Shown here in pieces: positions 26,042-33,811 of a stretch of DNA of 54,720 bases. Position 1 is the first letter of the stretch, and each line of letters opens with the position of its first letter. A program made the translations under genes and the position numbers. The notes beneath the pieces were generated by a model. It saw nothing but the letters and a program-made list of their open reading frames with translations, was not told the origin of the DNA and searched no databases. Origin of the DNA: Burkholderia sp. BCC1644 (GTDB lineage: Bacteria; Pseudomonadota; Gammaproteobacteria; Burkholderiales; Burkholderiaceae); the NCBI RefSeq assembly GCF_902833225.1, contig NZ_CADFEI010000034.1:1-54720 (forward strand), given 5' to 3'.

Positions 26042-27307
26042 ATGGCAAAGACAGAAGACAAGTATTTCTGGCAGGTCGGACATCCGCCGCCGCTTCTTGA
26101 CCAGCACAGTGCTGTTAAGCATTCGATCGTCGAAGAGTATGTTCAGCAATACATCGAAACCCTGATGAGTTTGCCGACGATGCCCAAACTAACTTTGACG
26201 TTGGTTGACGGGTTTGCCGGCGGTGGGGAATACCTCAATGAAGAGGCCAAATCGGTTGATGGTACGCCTCTGCTTATGATGCGGGGGGCGCATCTGGCGC
26301 GAGCCGCTCTCAATGTTGGTCGACGCACACTGCGCGAAGTGGACACGGAGTTTTTCTTCGTGGAGAAAAAGCGGGAATCTGCGGAGTATCTCTGTCAACA
26401 TTTGGAAAGGCGGCGAGCTGAGGGCGCCATCGCACAGCAGGACTTCGAGCGGTCGAAAGTGCTGAACGGTGGATTTCTCGATGAACTGCCGAGAATCGTC
26501 GAGCGCATCAAAGCACGACGAGGCGGCGGTCGGGCGATTTTTCTGCTCGACCAGTACAGCTACAACGCCGTTCCGATGAACAAGCTTCGGTGGCTGATGA
26601 CCGAGCTGCCGAACGCCGAAGTCATCATGACCTTTAATGTCGACTCACTCCTCACCTACATTAGCGACAGAGAGGCAAATCGGAAGGCCGTTCGCAGTAT
26701 CGGCATTGAGCAGTACATCCCTTGGGGGCAACTGGGGCAAATCAAGGCGGAGTCTGGACGAGCGGCACTCCAACGTTACGTCGCGCATGGCATTAAAGCT
26801 GAGACAGGCGCGCCGTACATGACGCTGTTCTTTGTTCGGCCAGACTCGGCAAATCCGTGGAGCTATTGGCTCGTACACTTGTCGCAGCAGTACAAGGCCC
26901 ACGATGTAATGAAGTCGCTGCACTGGGCGCACTCGAGCGAGTTTGGACACGAACTCGAGCCAGGGCTCTTCATGCTTGGCTACGACCCGAAACGAGACGA
27001 GCAATATACCGGTCAGTCTATCCTCTTCGATGCTGGTGGGGCAGAGCTCTGCATCGAGACATTGAAGGAAGACCTCGGCCGCGTTCTGTCAGGCCGGCAG
27101 CAGCCACTCACCGTTCGACAACTCCTCACCGACCACATTTCCAACACTATTGCAGACGAAACTCGGCTGCAAATGGTTATCCGGGGTTTGCACACGTCAG
27201 GGAGTATCGTGGTGTCGAATAAAGACGACAGAGTGCGGCGGCCGTCAAAGCACTACAAACCCTCCGACATCATCGAATACTCGCCGCAGCGAAACATCTT
27301 CACGTAA
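26042..27307 (+). CDS. tcmP: Three-Cys-motif partner protein TcmP (copy 2, longer form)
   Basis: A 421-residue protein assigned to the TcmP family. It has LVDGFAGGGEY (residues 54-64) as the glycine-rich loop after the first strand, FFFVEKK (104-110) and FLLDQYSYNAVPM (167-179) as the acidic strand near the presumed active site, followed by a long C-terminal region absent from copy 1. The two copies are only distantly similar. Its 3' end overlaps the convergent DUF5131 gene by eight bases, a tight packing that suggests a functional unit. Role unknown. Confidence 0.8.
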   Translation: MAKTEDKYFWQVGHPPPLLDQHSAVKHSIVEEYVQQYIETLMSLPTMPKLTLTLVDGFAGGGEYLNEEAKSVDGTPLLMMRGAHLARAALNVGRRTLREVDTEFFFVEKKRESAEYLCQHLERRRAEGAIAQQDFERSKVLNGGFLDELPRIVERIKARRGGGRAIFLLDQYSYNAVPMNKLRWLMTELPNAEVIMTFNVDSLLTYISDREANRKAVRSIGIEQYIPWGQLGQIKAESGRAALQRYVAHGIKAETGAPYMTLFFVRPDSANPWSYWLVHLSQQYKAHDVMKSLHWAHSSEFGHELEPGLFMLGYDPKRDEQYTGQSILFDAGGAELCIETLKEDLGRVLSGRQQPLTVRQLLTDHISNTIADETRLQMVIRGLHTSGSIVVSNKDDRVRRPSKHYKPSDIIEYSPQRNIFT

Positions 27308-28049
27308 GCCGCGCGTGGTCGGGCATATCGTCCCAAGTGCGTCCTTCGAGGAGCCGCCCATTCGCGCCCTTGGAGCGACGTACGCCATCGCTGCCCCATG
27401 TACCCCATTGCTTGAAGAAGAACTTCACGTCTTGCTCCTCGCACTGGATCTTGACGTTCTGCACCCACTCTTCGAGCATCGGGCGCGCCTTCGCACCGGA
27501 TTCTCCGCCGACGATGACCCAGTCAATGTTCTCGAGATTCAGTGTTCCGAGGTCCTCGAGGAGCGGTTCGACGGACAGAAAGCGCACACCGCCTTGCACC
27601 GCGCGCAGCTCATCGATGCGAGGTACCCCATACCGACGGTCCTCTACGGTCACACCGAGCCAGGCGTTTGCCGGAATATCACGACGGCTGCAGTAGCTCG
27701 CGAGACGCTCAGCGCGCTTCGTGAGAATCTGAAACGTGTGCTGCGGGCACGCGCGAATCGCGTCAAATACCTGCGTGATGTACGCATCGGGAACCGAGCG
27801 GTGGAACAGGTCGGACATCGAATTGACGAAATACACCGTCGGACTCTTGCGTTTCAACGGCTCGTCCAAGCGATTCGGCAGAATGGTCAGTTTGAATCCG
27901 TTCTCGTAGCCAGGAGTGCCCATGGCGTGCAATCGCTTCGCCATGCCTTCGGCGTAGCAGTTCTTGCAGCCCTTAGAAATTTTCGTGCACCCAACCGTTG
28001 GGTTCCACGTGCGCTCGGTCCACTCAATCTTGCTTTGCCCACCGCTCAT
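27300..28049 (-). CDS. DUF5131 (phage Gp37/Gp68-type) three-Cys-motif protein
   Basis: A 249-residue protein starting MSGGQSKIEWTERTWNP, with the diagnostic cysteines C21-x6-C28-x2-C31 (VGCTKISKGCKNCYAEG). The motif suggests an iron-sulfur, radical-SAM-like protein, though this is not proven. The frame is open to GTG 28163, but ATG 28049 is chosen because GAGAGG lies seven bases upstream and the conserved protein begins there. Its promoter region carries a LexA box, so it is probably SOS-induced. It is convergent with the long TcmP gene. Confidence 0.85.
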   Translation of the reverse strand: MSGGQSKIEWTERTWNPTVGCTKISKGCKNCYAEGMAKRLHAMGTPGYENGFKLTILPNRLDEPLKRKSPTVYFVNSMSDLFHRSVPDAYITQVFDAIRACPQHTFQILTKRAERLASYCSRRDIPANAWLGVTVEDRRYGVPRIDELRAVQGGVRFLSVEPLLEDLGTLNLENIDWVIVGGESGAKARPMLEEWVQNVKIQCEEQDVKFFFKQWGTWGSDGVRRSKGANGRLLEGRTWDDMPDHARLT

Positions 28050-28186
28050 TATTCGACCTCTCAATTTGGCTGCGATTTTATCGGGCTTCCAGTGGTTGCT
28101 GCGAAATAGCCATGCTCCTGTCATGTGCTCGCGCTTTCTCGATGCTCGAAAGTGGCGGCACACAATCCCCGCAGTTCAACCCTCGT

Positions 28187-28192
28187 AGTATA
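28187..28192 (-). promoter_or_regulatory. -10 box for the DUF5131 gene
   Basis: TATACT on the minus strand; with a 17-base spacer the -35 region (28210-28215) falls inside the LexA box, so LexA binding would block it. Confidence 0.5.
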
Positions 28193-28201
28193 GAGTTTTT
28201 G

Positions 28202-28217
28202 CTGTATATTTATACAG
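28202..28217. promoter_or_regulatory. LexA (SOS) box
   Basis: CTGTATATTTATACAG matches the enterobacterial/betaproteobacterial LexA consensus CTGTATATATATACAG at 15 of 16 positions. It lies 153 bases upstream of the DUF5131 start and overlaps that gene's predicted promoter. It also precedes a 21-codon ORF on the plus strand (28221-28286), which is probably not a gene. Confidence 0.8.
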
Positions 28218-28374
28218 TTAATGGAGGTGATTATCTATTTCCAGCGCGGGCCATGCTCCGTGACGCATGCGCAACCAGGTTACTAATAACCCAGACCGTG
28301 AGCAGCCCCGGCCATTGCGCGACGTTCGAGCAAGTGGATGGTGACGACACGCGACAACTTAGACAGGGTCATGT

Positions 28375-28392
28375 TCGGCTCGCCAGAGCCGA
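28375..28392. terminator. Hairpin downstream of glmS
   Basis: TCGGCTC-GCCA-GAGCCGA, a perfect 7-bp stem 34 bases beyond the glmS stop. There is no U tract. The interval 28218-28425 otherwise shows no gene. Confidence 0.4.
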
Positions 28393-28425
28393 CGCACGTT
28401 CAATAGGAACACGAAAACGCCCCTC

Positions 28426-30255
28426 TCACTCCACCGTCACCGACTTCGCCAGATTCCGCGGCTTATCGATATCCGTCCCCCGCGCGAGCGCCGCGTGATA
28501 CGCCAGCAACTGCATCGGCACCGTATGCAAAATCGGCGACAGCGGCCCGTAGTACTCATTGAGCCGAATCACCTCGATCCCCTCACTCGGCACGAGTCCG
28601 CAGTCCACATCCGCGAACACGAACAGCCGGCCATTCCGCGCGCTGACCTCGTGCATGTTCGACCGCAGCTTTTCGAGCAGCATGTCGTTCGGCGCAACCG
28701 CGATCACCGGCATCTCGTTGCTGACGAGCGCCAGCGGCCCATGCTTCAGCTCGCCGGCCGGATAAGCCTCCGCGTGAATATAGGAAATCTCCTTCATCTT
28801 CAGCGCGCCTTCGAGTGCAATCGGATAATGCATGCCGCGCCCGAGAAACAGCATGTTGTCGCGTCGTGCGAGCAATTCCGACCACGCCATGATCTGCGGT
28901 TCCAGCGCGAGCACTTTCGACATCGCATCGGGCAGGTGCCGCAGCGCGCGCAGATGGGCCTTCTCCTCGTCGTCGCTCAAGCGCCCGCGCACTTGCGCGA
29001 GTGACAACGTCAGCAGGAACAACGCAACCAGCTGCGTCGTGAACGCTTTCGTCGAAGCCACCCCGATCTCGATCCCCGCACGCGTGACGAACTGCAGCGC
29101 ACATTCACGCATCAGCGCACTCGTCGCGACGTTGCAGATCGCGAGCGTATGCGTCATCCCGCTTTTCTTCGCGACATGCACGGCACCGAGCACATCGGCC
29201 GTTTCGCCGCTCTGCGACACCGCGACAACCAGTGTGCGCGGATTCGGCACGCTGTCGCGATAACGAAACTCGCTGGCAATTTCCACGCTCGCGGGCAGCT
29301 TCGCGATGCTCTCGATCCAGTACTTCGCGGTCAGTGCCGCGTGATAACTGCCGCCGCACGCGAGCAGCAGCACCGAATCGACGTCGTTGAACACACGCCA
29401 CGCGCCGTCGCCGAACAGCTCGGGCATGATCGACGAAACATCGAGCAGCGTATCGGCCACGGCCTGCGGCTGCTCGAAGATCTCCTTCTGCATGTAGTAG
29501 CGGTACGACCCGAGATCGGCCGCGCCGCTATGCGCGGCGACGCGTTGCACCGCGCGCTCGACGCGCTGGCCGTTCGCATCGACGATCCAGTAGCGATGCA
29601 GTTGAATGTCGGCGACATCGCCGTTCTCCAGATACGCGATGCGATCGGTGATGCCCGACAGCGCGATCGCATCGGACGCCAGAAAATTCTCGCCTTCGCC
29701 GACACCGACGACGAGCGGCATCCCGTCGCGCGCGCCGACGATCCGGTGCGGCTCGTCGCGGCACATCACCGCGATCGCATAACTGCCGCGCAGGCGTGCA
29801 ACCGCACGCCGGACCGCGTCGAACAGATCGCCGTCGTACAGGTGGTCGATGAGATGCGCGATCGCTTCGCTATCGGTCTGGCTGGCGAACACGTAGCCAT
29901 GTGCCTGCAGCTCCGCACGCAGCTGATCGCAGTTCTCGATGATCCCGTTATGCGACAGCGCGATGCGTGCATTGGCGTCACTCGGCGAGAAGTGGGGATG
30001 TGCGTTGAGCGTAACGGGCGCGCCGTGCGTGGCCCAGCGCGTATGCGCGATGCCCGTGTAACCCGACAACGCATGCTCGGCGATCTCGCGCTGCAGGTTG
30101 GCCACCCGATCGACGCTGCGGGCGCGCGCCAGCGCCCGGTCGCGGTAGACCACGACGCCGCACGAATCGTAGCCGCGGTATTCGAGCCGCTTCAGGCCGT
30201 CGACCAGGTTCGGCAGGATGTCCCGTTGGGCGACCGCCCCGACAATTCCACACAT
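28426..30255 (-). CDS. glmS: Glutamine--fructose-6-phosphate aminotransferase (isomerizing)
   Basis: A 609-residue enzyme with the type 2 glutamine amidotransferase domain (nucleophile Cys2 in MCGIVGAV; RWATHG near residue 75), two SIS sugar-isomerase domains, and the conserved C-terminal end KPRNLAKSVTVE. It makes glucosamine-6-phosphate, the first step toward peptidoglycan and LPS amino sugars. It is divergent from an Lrp-type gene with two matching palindromes between. The 3' end of glmS is the classical Tn7 attachment region, which may explain the accessory island beside it. Confidence 0.97.
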   Translation of the reverse strand: MCGIVGAVAQRDILPNLVDGLKRLEYRGYDSCGVVVYRDRALARARSVDRVANLQREIAEHALSGYTGIAHTRWATHGAPVTLNAHPHFSPSDANARIALSHNGIIENCDQLRAELQAHGYVFASQTDSEAIAHLIDHLYDGDLFDAVRRAVARLRGSYAIAVMCRDEPHRIVGARDGMPLVVGVGEGENFLASDAIALSGITDRIAYLENGDVADIQLHRYWIVDANGQRVERAVQRVAAHSGAADLGSYRYYMQKEIFEQPQAVADTLLDVSSIMPELFGDGAWRVFNDVDSVLLLACGGSYHAALTAKYWIESIAKLPASVEIASEFRYRDSVPNPRTLVVAVSQSGETADVLGAVHVAKKSGMTHTLAICNVATSALMRECALQFVTRAGIEIGVASTKAFTTQLVALFLLTLSLAQVRGRLSDDEEKAHLRALRHLPDAMSKVLALEPQIMAWSELLARRDNMLFLGRGMHYPIALEGALKMKEISYIHAEAYPAGELKHGPLALVSNEMPVIAVAPNDMLLEKLRSNMHEVSARNGRLFVFADVDCGLVPSEGIEVIRLNEYYGPLSPILHTVPMQLLAYHAALARGTDIDKPRNLAKSVTVE

Positions 30256-30313
30256 ATCGCGCTCCGTAAATGTCCCGTCTGGACCAGTGAGAGCGATGGT
30301 AGAACCAGTGGAA

Positions 30314-30328
30314 TGGAATTAAATTTCA
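30314..30328. promoter_or_regulatory. Palindromic operator 1 (Lrp-type candidate)
   Basis: TGGAATTAAATTTCA, matching operator 2 at 14 of 15 positions. It lies close to the glmS start. Confidence 0.5.
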
Positions 30329-30372
30329 AAAAATTAACGGAAGTGAAATGAACGGTGGATCGTCTATCATAT

Positions 30373-30387
30373 TGAAATTAAATTTCA
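30373..30387. promoter_or_regulatory. Palindromic operator 2 (Lrp-type candidate)
   Basis: TGAAATTAAATTTCA, a perfect palindrome 59 bases centre-to-centre from operator 1 and just upstream of the Lrp-family gene. Paired AT-rich palindromes suit cooperative binding by an Lrp octamer. Confidence 0.55.
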
Positions 30388-30411
30388 CATCCTGACCGGA
30401 AGGAGCCGCCG

Positions 30412-30903
30412 ATGGCCGGCATCACCCTCGACGATCTCGACCTGCGCATCCTCGCGATCCTGCAGGACGACGCGTCGGTGTCGAACCTGCAACTGGCCGA
30501 GCGCGCGCTGTCGTCGCCGCCCACCTGCATGCGCCGCGTGCGGCGGCTGACGGAAGCCGGCGTGATTCGCCGGCAGGTCGCGGTGCTCGACCCGGTCGCG
30601 ATCGGCACGGCCGTCACCGCGCTGATCGAGATCAGCCTCGATCGCCAGACGGCCGAGGACTACGATGCGTTCGAAACCTACGTCTGTGCGGAGCCGGCCG
30701 TCACGCAGTGCTACCGCGTGTCGCCGGGGCCCGATTTCGTGGTGGTGGCCGATCTGGCCGACGTCGCCGAATACGACGAATTCGCGCGTCGGCTCTTCAC
30801 GGGCGCATCGAACGTCCGCAACGTGCGGACGTTCTTCTCGACGCATCGCGCGAAATTCGAAGCGAATGCGCGGGTCGCGCATGCGATGCGCAAGCGCACG
30901 TGA
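30412..30903 (+). CDS. Lrp/AsnC-family transcriptional regulator
   Basis: A 163-residue regulator: N-terminal helix-turn-helix (NLQLAERALSSPPTCMRRVRRL, residues about 23-45) and a C-terminal RAM/ACT-like ligand-binding domain. AAGGAG lies eight bases before ATG 30412. It is divergent from glmS, and the two palindromes between them are its probable binding sites, implying control of itself and perhaps glmS. The ligand is unknown. The following interval to panB holds a short imperfect CACATCA-type repeat at 30943-30959. Confidence 0.9.
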   Translation: MAGITLDDLDLRILAILQDDASVSNLQLAERALSSPPTCMRRVRRLTEAGVIRRQVAVLDPVAIGTAVTALIEISLDRQTAEDYDAFETYVCAEPAVTQCYRVSPGPDFVVVADLADVAEYDEFARRLFTGASNVRNVRTFFSTHRAKFEANARVAHAMRKRT

Positions 30904-30955
30904 CGTGACCGCATCGTTCGCCACGCATCAAGCGTCACGCATCACACATCACACA

Positions 30956-31816
30956 TCACGCAGCCGCAGGCGCGGCTGCATCCGCGAGTTGCAGCGGCTT
31001 GCCGTACCCGAAGCAATGCGCGGGCTCCGGAAACACGCGCTGCCGCACGTCGTGCGCGTACTGGCGGATCGCATCGCGCATCACTGCGTTCGCATCGGCG
31101 TAGCGCTTCACGAAGCGTGGCGTGTACGCATCGAATGCGCCGATCATGTCCTCGGTCACGAGCACTTGCCCGTCGCATGCCGGCGACGCGCCGATGCCGA
31201 TCGTCGGGATCGTCAGCGTTTCGGTCAGATGGCGCGCGAGCGCTTCCGCGGTGCCTTCGATCACGACGCTGAACGCACCGGCCCGCTCGGCCGCGCACGC
31301 GGCGTCGAACACCTGCGCGGCCGAACGCGGGTCCATCCCCTGCGCGCGGAAGCCGCCCGTCGCGTTGGCCTGCTGCGGCATGAGGCCGACGTGCGCCATC
31401 ACCGGAATGCCGCGCCCGGTCAGGAAGCGGATCGTGTCGGCCATCTCGCTGCCGCCTTCGAGCTTCACGGCCTGCGCGCCGGTTTCGGCGAGCAGCCGCG
31501 CGGCGGAGCGATAGGCCTGCGCGGGCGATTCCTGGTAGGTCGAGAACGGCAGGTCGACGACGACGCACGCCTGCGCGGCGCCGCGCACGACGGCCGCACC
31601 GTGTGCAATCATCATGTCGAGCGTGACGCGCAACGTATCGGGCATCCCGTACAGCACCATGCCGACGGAGTCGCCGACGATGATCACGTCGGCCACTTCG
31701 TCGACGAGCTTCGCCATCGGCGCGGAATACGCGGTCAGCGACACGAGGCTGCCGATGCCTTTGGTCGAGCGGATCGCGGTGACGGTCTTGCGGGTGGTGC
31801 GGGTGTGAGCGCTCAT
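30956..31816 (-). CDS. panB: 3-methyl-2-oxobutanoate hydroxymethyltransferase
   Basis: A 286-residue PanB. Family hallmarks are visible: SLTAYSAPMAKLVDE, the metal-binding VGDSVGMVLYG, VKLEGG, MAHVGLMPQ, and IGIGASPACDGQVLV. It transfers a hydroxymethyl group from 5,10-methylene-THF to 2-oxoisovalerate in pantothenate synthesis. The start is placed at ATG 31816; an upstream extension to 31873 is not conserved in character. panC is not adjacent, so this may be a second copy. Confidence 0.95.
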   Translation of the reverse strand: MSAHTRTTRKTVTAIRSTKGIGSLVSLTAYSAPMAKLVDEVADVIIVGDSVGMVLYGMPDTLRVTLDMMIAHGAAVVRGAAQACVVVDLPFSTYQESPAQAYRSAARLLAETGAQAVKLEGGSEMADTIRFLTGRGIPVMAHVGLMPQQANATGGFRAQGMDPRSAAQVFDAACAAERAGAFSVVIEGTAEALARHLTETLTIPTIGIGASPACDGQVLVTEDMIGAFDAYTPRFVKRYADANAVMRDAIRQYAHDVRQRVFPEPAHCFGYGKPLQLADAAAPAAA

Positions 31817-31893
31817 GAACGGAAGCCGTGTGAAAGAAGAGCCGCCACGGTAGCATCGCGCTCGTTCGTGCAATGACCTTCGGAGGACGTCTT

Positions 31894-32712
31894 ATGTTGC
31901 TGGCGGGACAATCGGGTGATCCTTATGCGGTGCCGCCGATGGCGCGCCTGCCGAGGCCGCTGTACGTGCGCGCGTTCGGGATCCCCGGCAACGTGAGCGT
32001 CGACGCGCACAGTCATCCGTGGGCCCAGCTGATGTACGCGACGAGCGGCGTGCTGGAGGTGTCGACGCCGTCGGGCCGGCAGCTGCTGCCGCCGCACTAT
32101 GCGATGTGGATTCCGCCGCACGTGCCGCATGCGGTGTCGACGCGCGATTGCGTCGCGTTCCACAGCCTGTATCTCGACGCGGCGATCGCACGCGACGACG
32201 TGAACGACGACTGCACGATCCTCTGCATGACGCCGCTGCTGCGCGAACTGGTGATCGCGACCGGCGAGTTGCCGGTGAACTACGACGAGACGGGGCCGGA
32301 CGGTGCGCTCGTGTGCCTGATCGCCGACCGGATCGCACGCATGCAGCCGGCGCCGCTGACGGTGCCGCTGCCGCGCGATCCGCGTCTGCTGAAAATCGCG
32401 CGTGCGTTGCATGCCGCGCCGGGCGATACGCGCAGTCTCGACGATTGGGGCCATCAGGTCGGCGCGACGCGGCGCACGCTGTCGCGGCTGTTCCGGCAGG
32501 ACACGGGGCTGTCGTTCACCGAATGGCGGCAGGCCGTGCGGTTGCTGGCGGCGTTGCCGCTGCTCGATGCGGGCGAGCCGATCGGCACGGTGGCCGCGCA
32601 ACTGGGCTACGACTCGACGTCGTCGTTCATCGCGCTGTTCCAGGCGAAGTTCCACGTGACGCCTGGCGCGTATGCAAAGCGTGAAGCGCGCCGGCCCGTG
32701 TTGAGCGCGTGA
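31894..32712 (+). CDS. AraC-family transcriptional regulator with cupin domain
   Basis: A 272-residue regulator: an N-terminal cupin-like sensor (HSHPWAQLMYATSGVLEV) and a C-terminal AraC double helix-turn-helix (RRTLSRLFRQDTGLSFTEWRQAVRL and IGTVAAQLGYDSTSSFIALFQ). The start is ATG 31894 because GGAGG lies seven bases upstream; an earlier in-frame ATG at 31873 lacks one. It is divergent from panB. Target and effector are unknown; the cupin-AraC type often controls an adjacent exporter, but none is next to it. Confidence 0.9.
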   Translation: MLLAGQSGDPYAVPPMARLPRPLYVRAFGIPGNVSVDAHSHPWAQLMYATSGVLEVSTPSGRQLLPPHYAMWIPPHVPHAVSTRDCVAFHSLYLDAAIARDDVNDDCTILCMTPLLRELVIATGELPVNYDETGPDGALVCLIADRIARMQPAPLTVPLPRDPRLLKIARALHAAPGDTRSLDDWGHQVGATRRTLSRLFRQDTGLSFTEWRQAVRLLAALPLLDAGEPIGTVAAQLGYDSTSSFIALFQAKFHVTPGAYAKREARRPVLSA

Positions 32713-32725
32713 CGCGCGCCGTCGA

Positions 32726-33259
32726 TCAGAACGCGAGCGCCTGCTGCACCGGGTGGCGGGTGCCGCGCGAGAACCCGGCGCCTTCGAGCGACAGCAGCGC
32801 GCGCTTGCGGTCGATGCCGCCCGCATAGCCGGTCAGGCTGCCCGACGCGCCGACCACGCGATGGCACGGCACGATGATCGATACCGGATTGCGGCCGACC
32901 GCACCGCCGACGGCGCGTGCGCCGCTCATCGGCAGCCCGACGCGTTCCGTGATGTCGCCGTACGACACGAGTTCGCCGAACGGAATCGCGAGCAGTTCCT
33001 TCCACACGCGTTGCTGAAACGCCGTGCCGCGCAGGTGGAGCGGCACGGAAAACGTCTCGCGCGTGCCGGTGAAGTACTCGGCGATTTCTTCCGCGACCTT
33101 GCGTGCGATCGGCGACATCGCGTGCGCGTCCGCTTCGGTCACGATCGCCACCGCCGGAAAGTATTTCTGGCCGACGAAGTACAGGCCCGTCAGCGCATCG
33201 TCCTCGATGCGCACGGCGATGTCGCCCAGCGGGCTCGGAATCAGGTGAGCGGGAGTCAT
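32726..33259 (-). CDS. ogt: Methylated-DNA--protein-cysteine methyltransferase
   Basis: A 177-residue O6-alkylguanine-DNA alkyltransferase. The acceptor cysteine is Cys132 in the invariant IIVPCHRVV motif; the DNA-binding helix with RAVGGAVGRNP precedes it. It repairs O6-methylguanine by suicide transfer. Its ATG overlaps the stop codon of the decayed alkA remnant upstream (ATGA), so the pair was once an alkA-ogt operon. Confidence 0.95.
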   Translation of the reverse strand: MTPAHLIPSPLGDIAVRIEDDALTGLYFVGQKYFPAVAIVTEADAHAMSPIARKVAEEIAEYFTGTRETFSVPLHLRGTAFQQRVWKELLAIPFGELVSYGDITERVGLPMSGARAVGGAVGRNPVSIIVPCHRVVGASGSLTGYAGGIDRKRALLSLEGAGFSRGTRHPVQQALAF

Positions 33260-33474
33260 CGCGCTACATCTCCATGAAGGCGCCACACATGCAGTGCGGC
33301 ATACGCGCGCCACGGCGCCCAGCGCGCCGCATGCGGCGCAGATGATGGCATGGCCGCGCGTTTGGCGGCTTCGCCGGGCAGACGGGGCGGCAATACGCGC
33401 CCGTCGTAACCCGCCGTCGAGCGGCGGTTCCGGGAATGCAGGGCGTCGTAGCAGGTGTCGGGATCGAGGCGCAT
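33256..33474 (-). pseudogene. alkA/ada-type DNA glycosylase remnant, internally deleted and frameshifted
   Basis: The frame from ATG 33474 begins MRLDPDTCYDALHSRNRRS, the usual N terminus of AlkA proteins with an Ada zinc domain. In the neighbouring frame lies GAYCRPVCPAKPPNARPC, the Ada zinc-binding cysteine stretch. The first frame then ends with WAPWRAYAALHVW, the AlkA C terminus, and a stop overlapping ogt. About 400 residues of the enzyme are missing, so this is a scar of a large in-gene deletion plus frameshift. Called from memory of the family sequence pattern. Confidence 0.7.
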
Positions 33475-33680
33475 GCGACGACTGTAAACCATCCCCGTGA
33501 TCGATTCTGGCTGGAATCGGACATGTGTATCGGTGGCCGCCCTCCCGCGCGCGCGTCGGGAAAATCCGGGAAAAACGGTTAATGCCAATCTGCGAAACAG
33601 TCGTCTCTTTTGCCGCGATCAATTTGAGATGACTCATCGAAATCCCCGAATGACAGGGCGCCGGCAGACGCCCTATCCTT

Positions 33681-33696
33681 TGAAAAACGTTTTCCA
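33681..33696. promoter_or_regulatory. LacI-family operator upstream of the uronate transporter
   Basis: TGAAAAACGTTTTCCA, a near-perfect palindrome centred on CG as expected for LacI/GalR proteins. It matches the site upstream of udh. It lies 116 bases before the transporter ATG. The rest of 33475-33811 has no supported gene. Confidence 0.65.
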
Positions 33697-33811
33697 GATT
33701 GGTTGGTGAAAGGGCCAGTGCGTCAGCGCGCGGGCCGTCCGCCCCGGCGCCGGTCGCCGGTCAACGAACACAGTGCGGCGCGACGGGCGCGGCCGCGCAT
33801 CGGAGACATTC

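Noticed and set aside
28221..28286. 21-codon ORF on the plus strand just after the LexA box
   Set aside because: Too short, no recognisable sequence, and GGAG is inside the ORF and not before it. It could be a remnant but cannot be supported.
24821..28411. TGTTCC at the left and GGAACA at the right of the island as possible transposon ends
   Set aside because: Similarity stops after seven bases, no target duplication flanks them and no transposase lies between.
30926..30965. Short CACATCA-like tandem repetition before panB
   Set aside because: Only a few imperfect units; too short and irregular to call a CRISPR array or a functional repeat.
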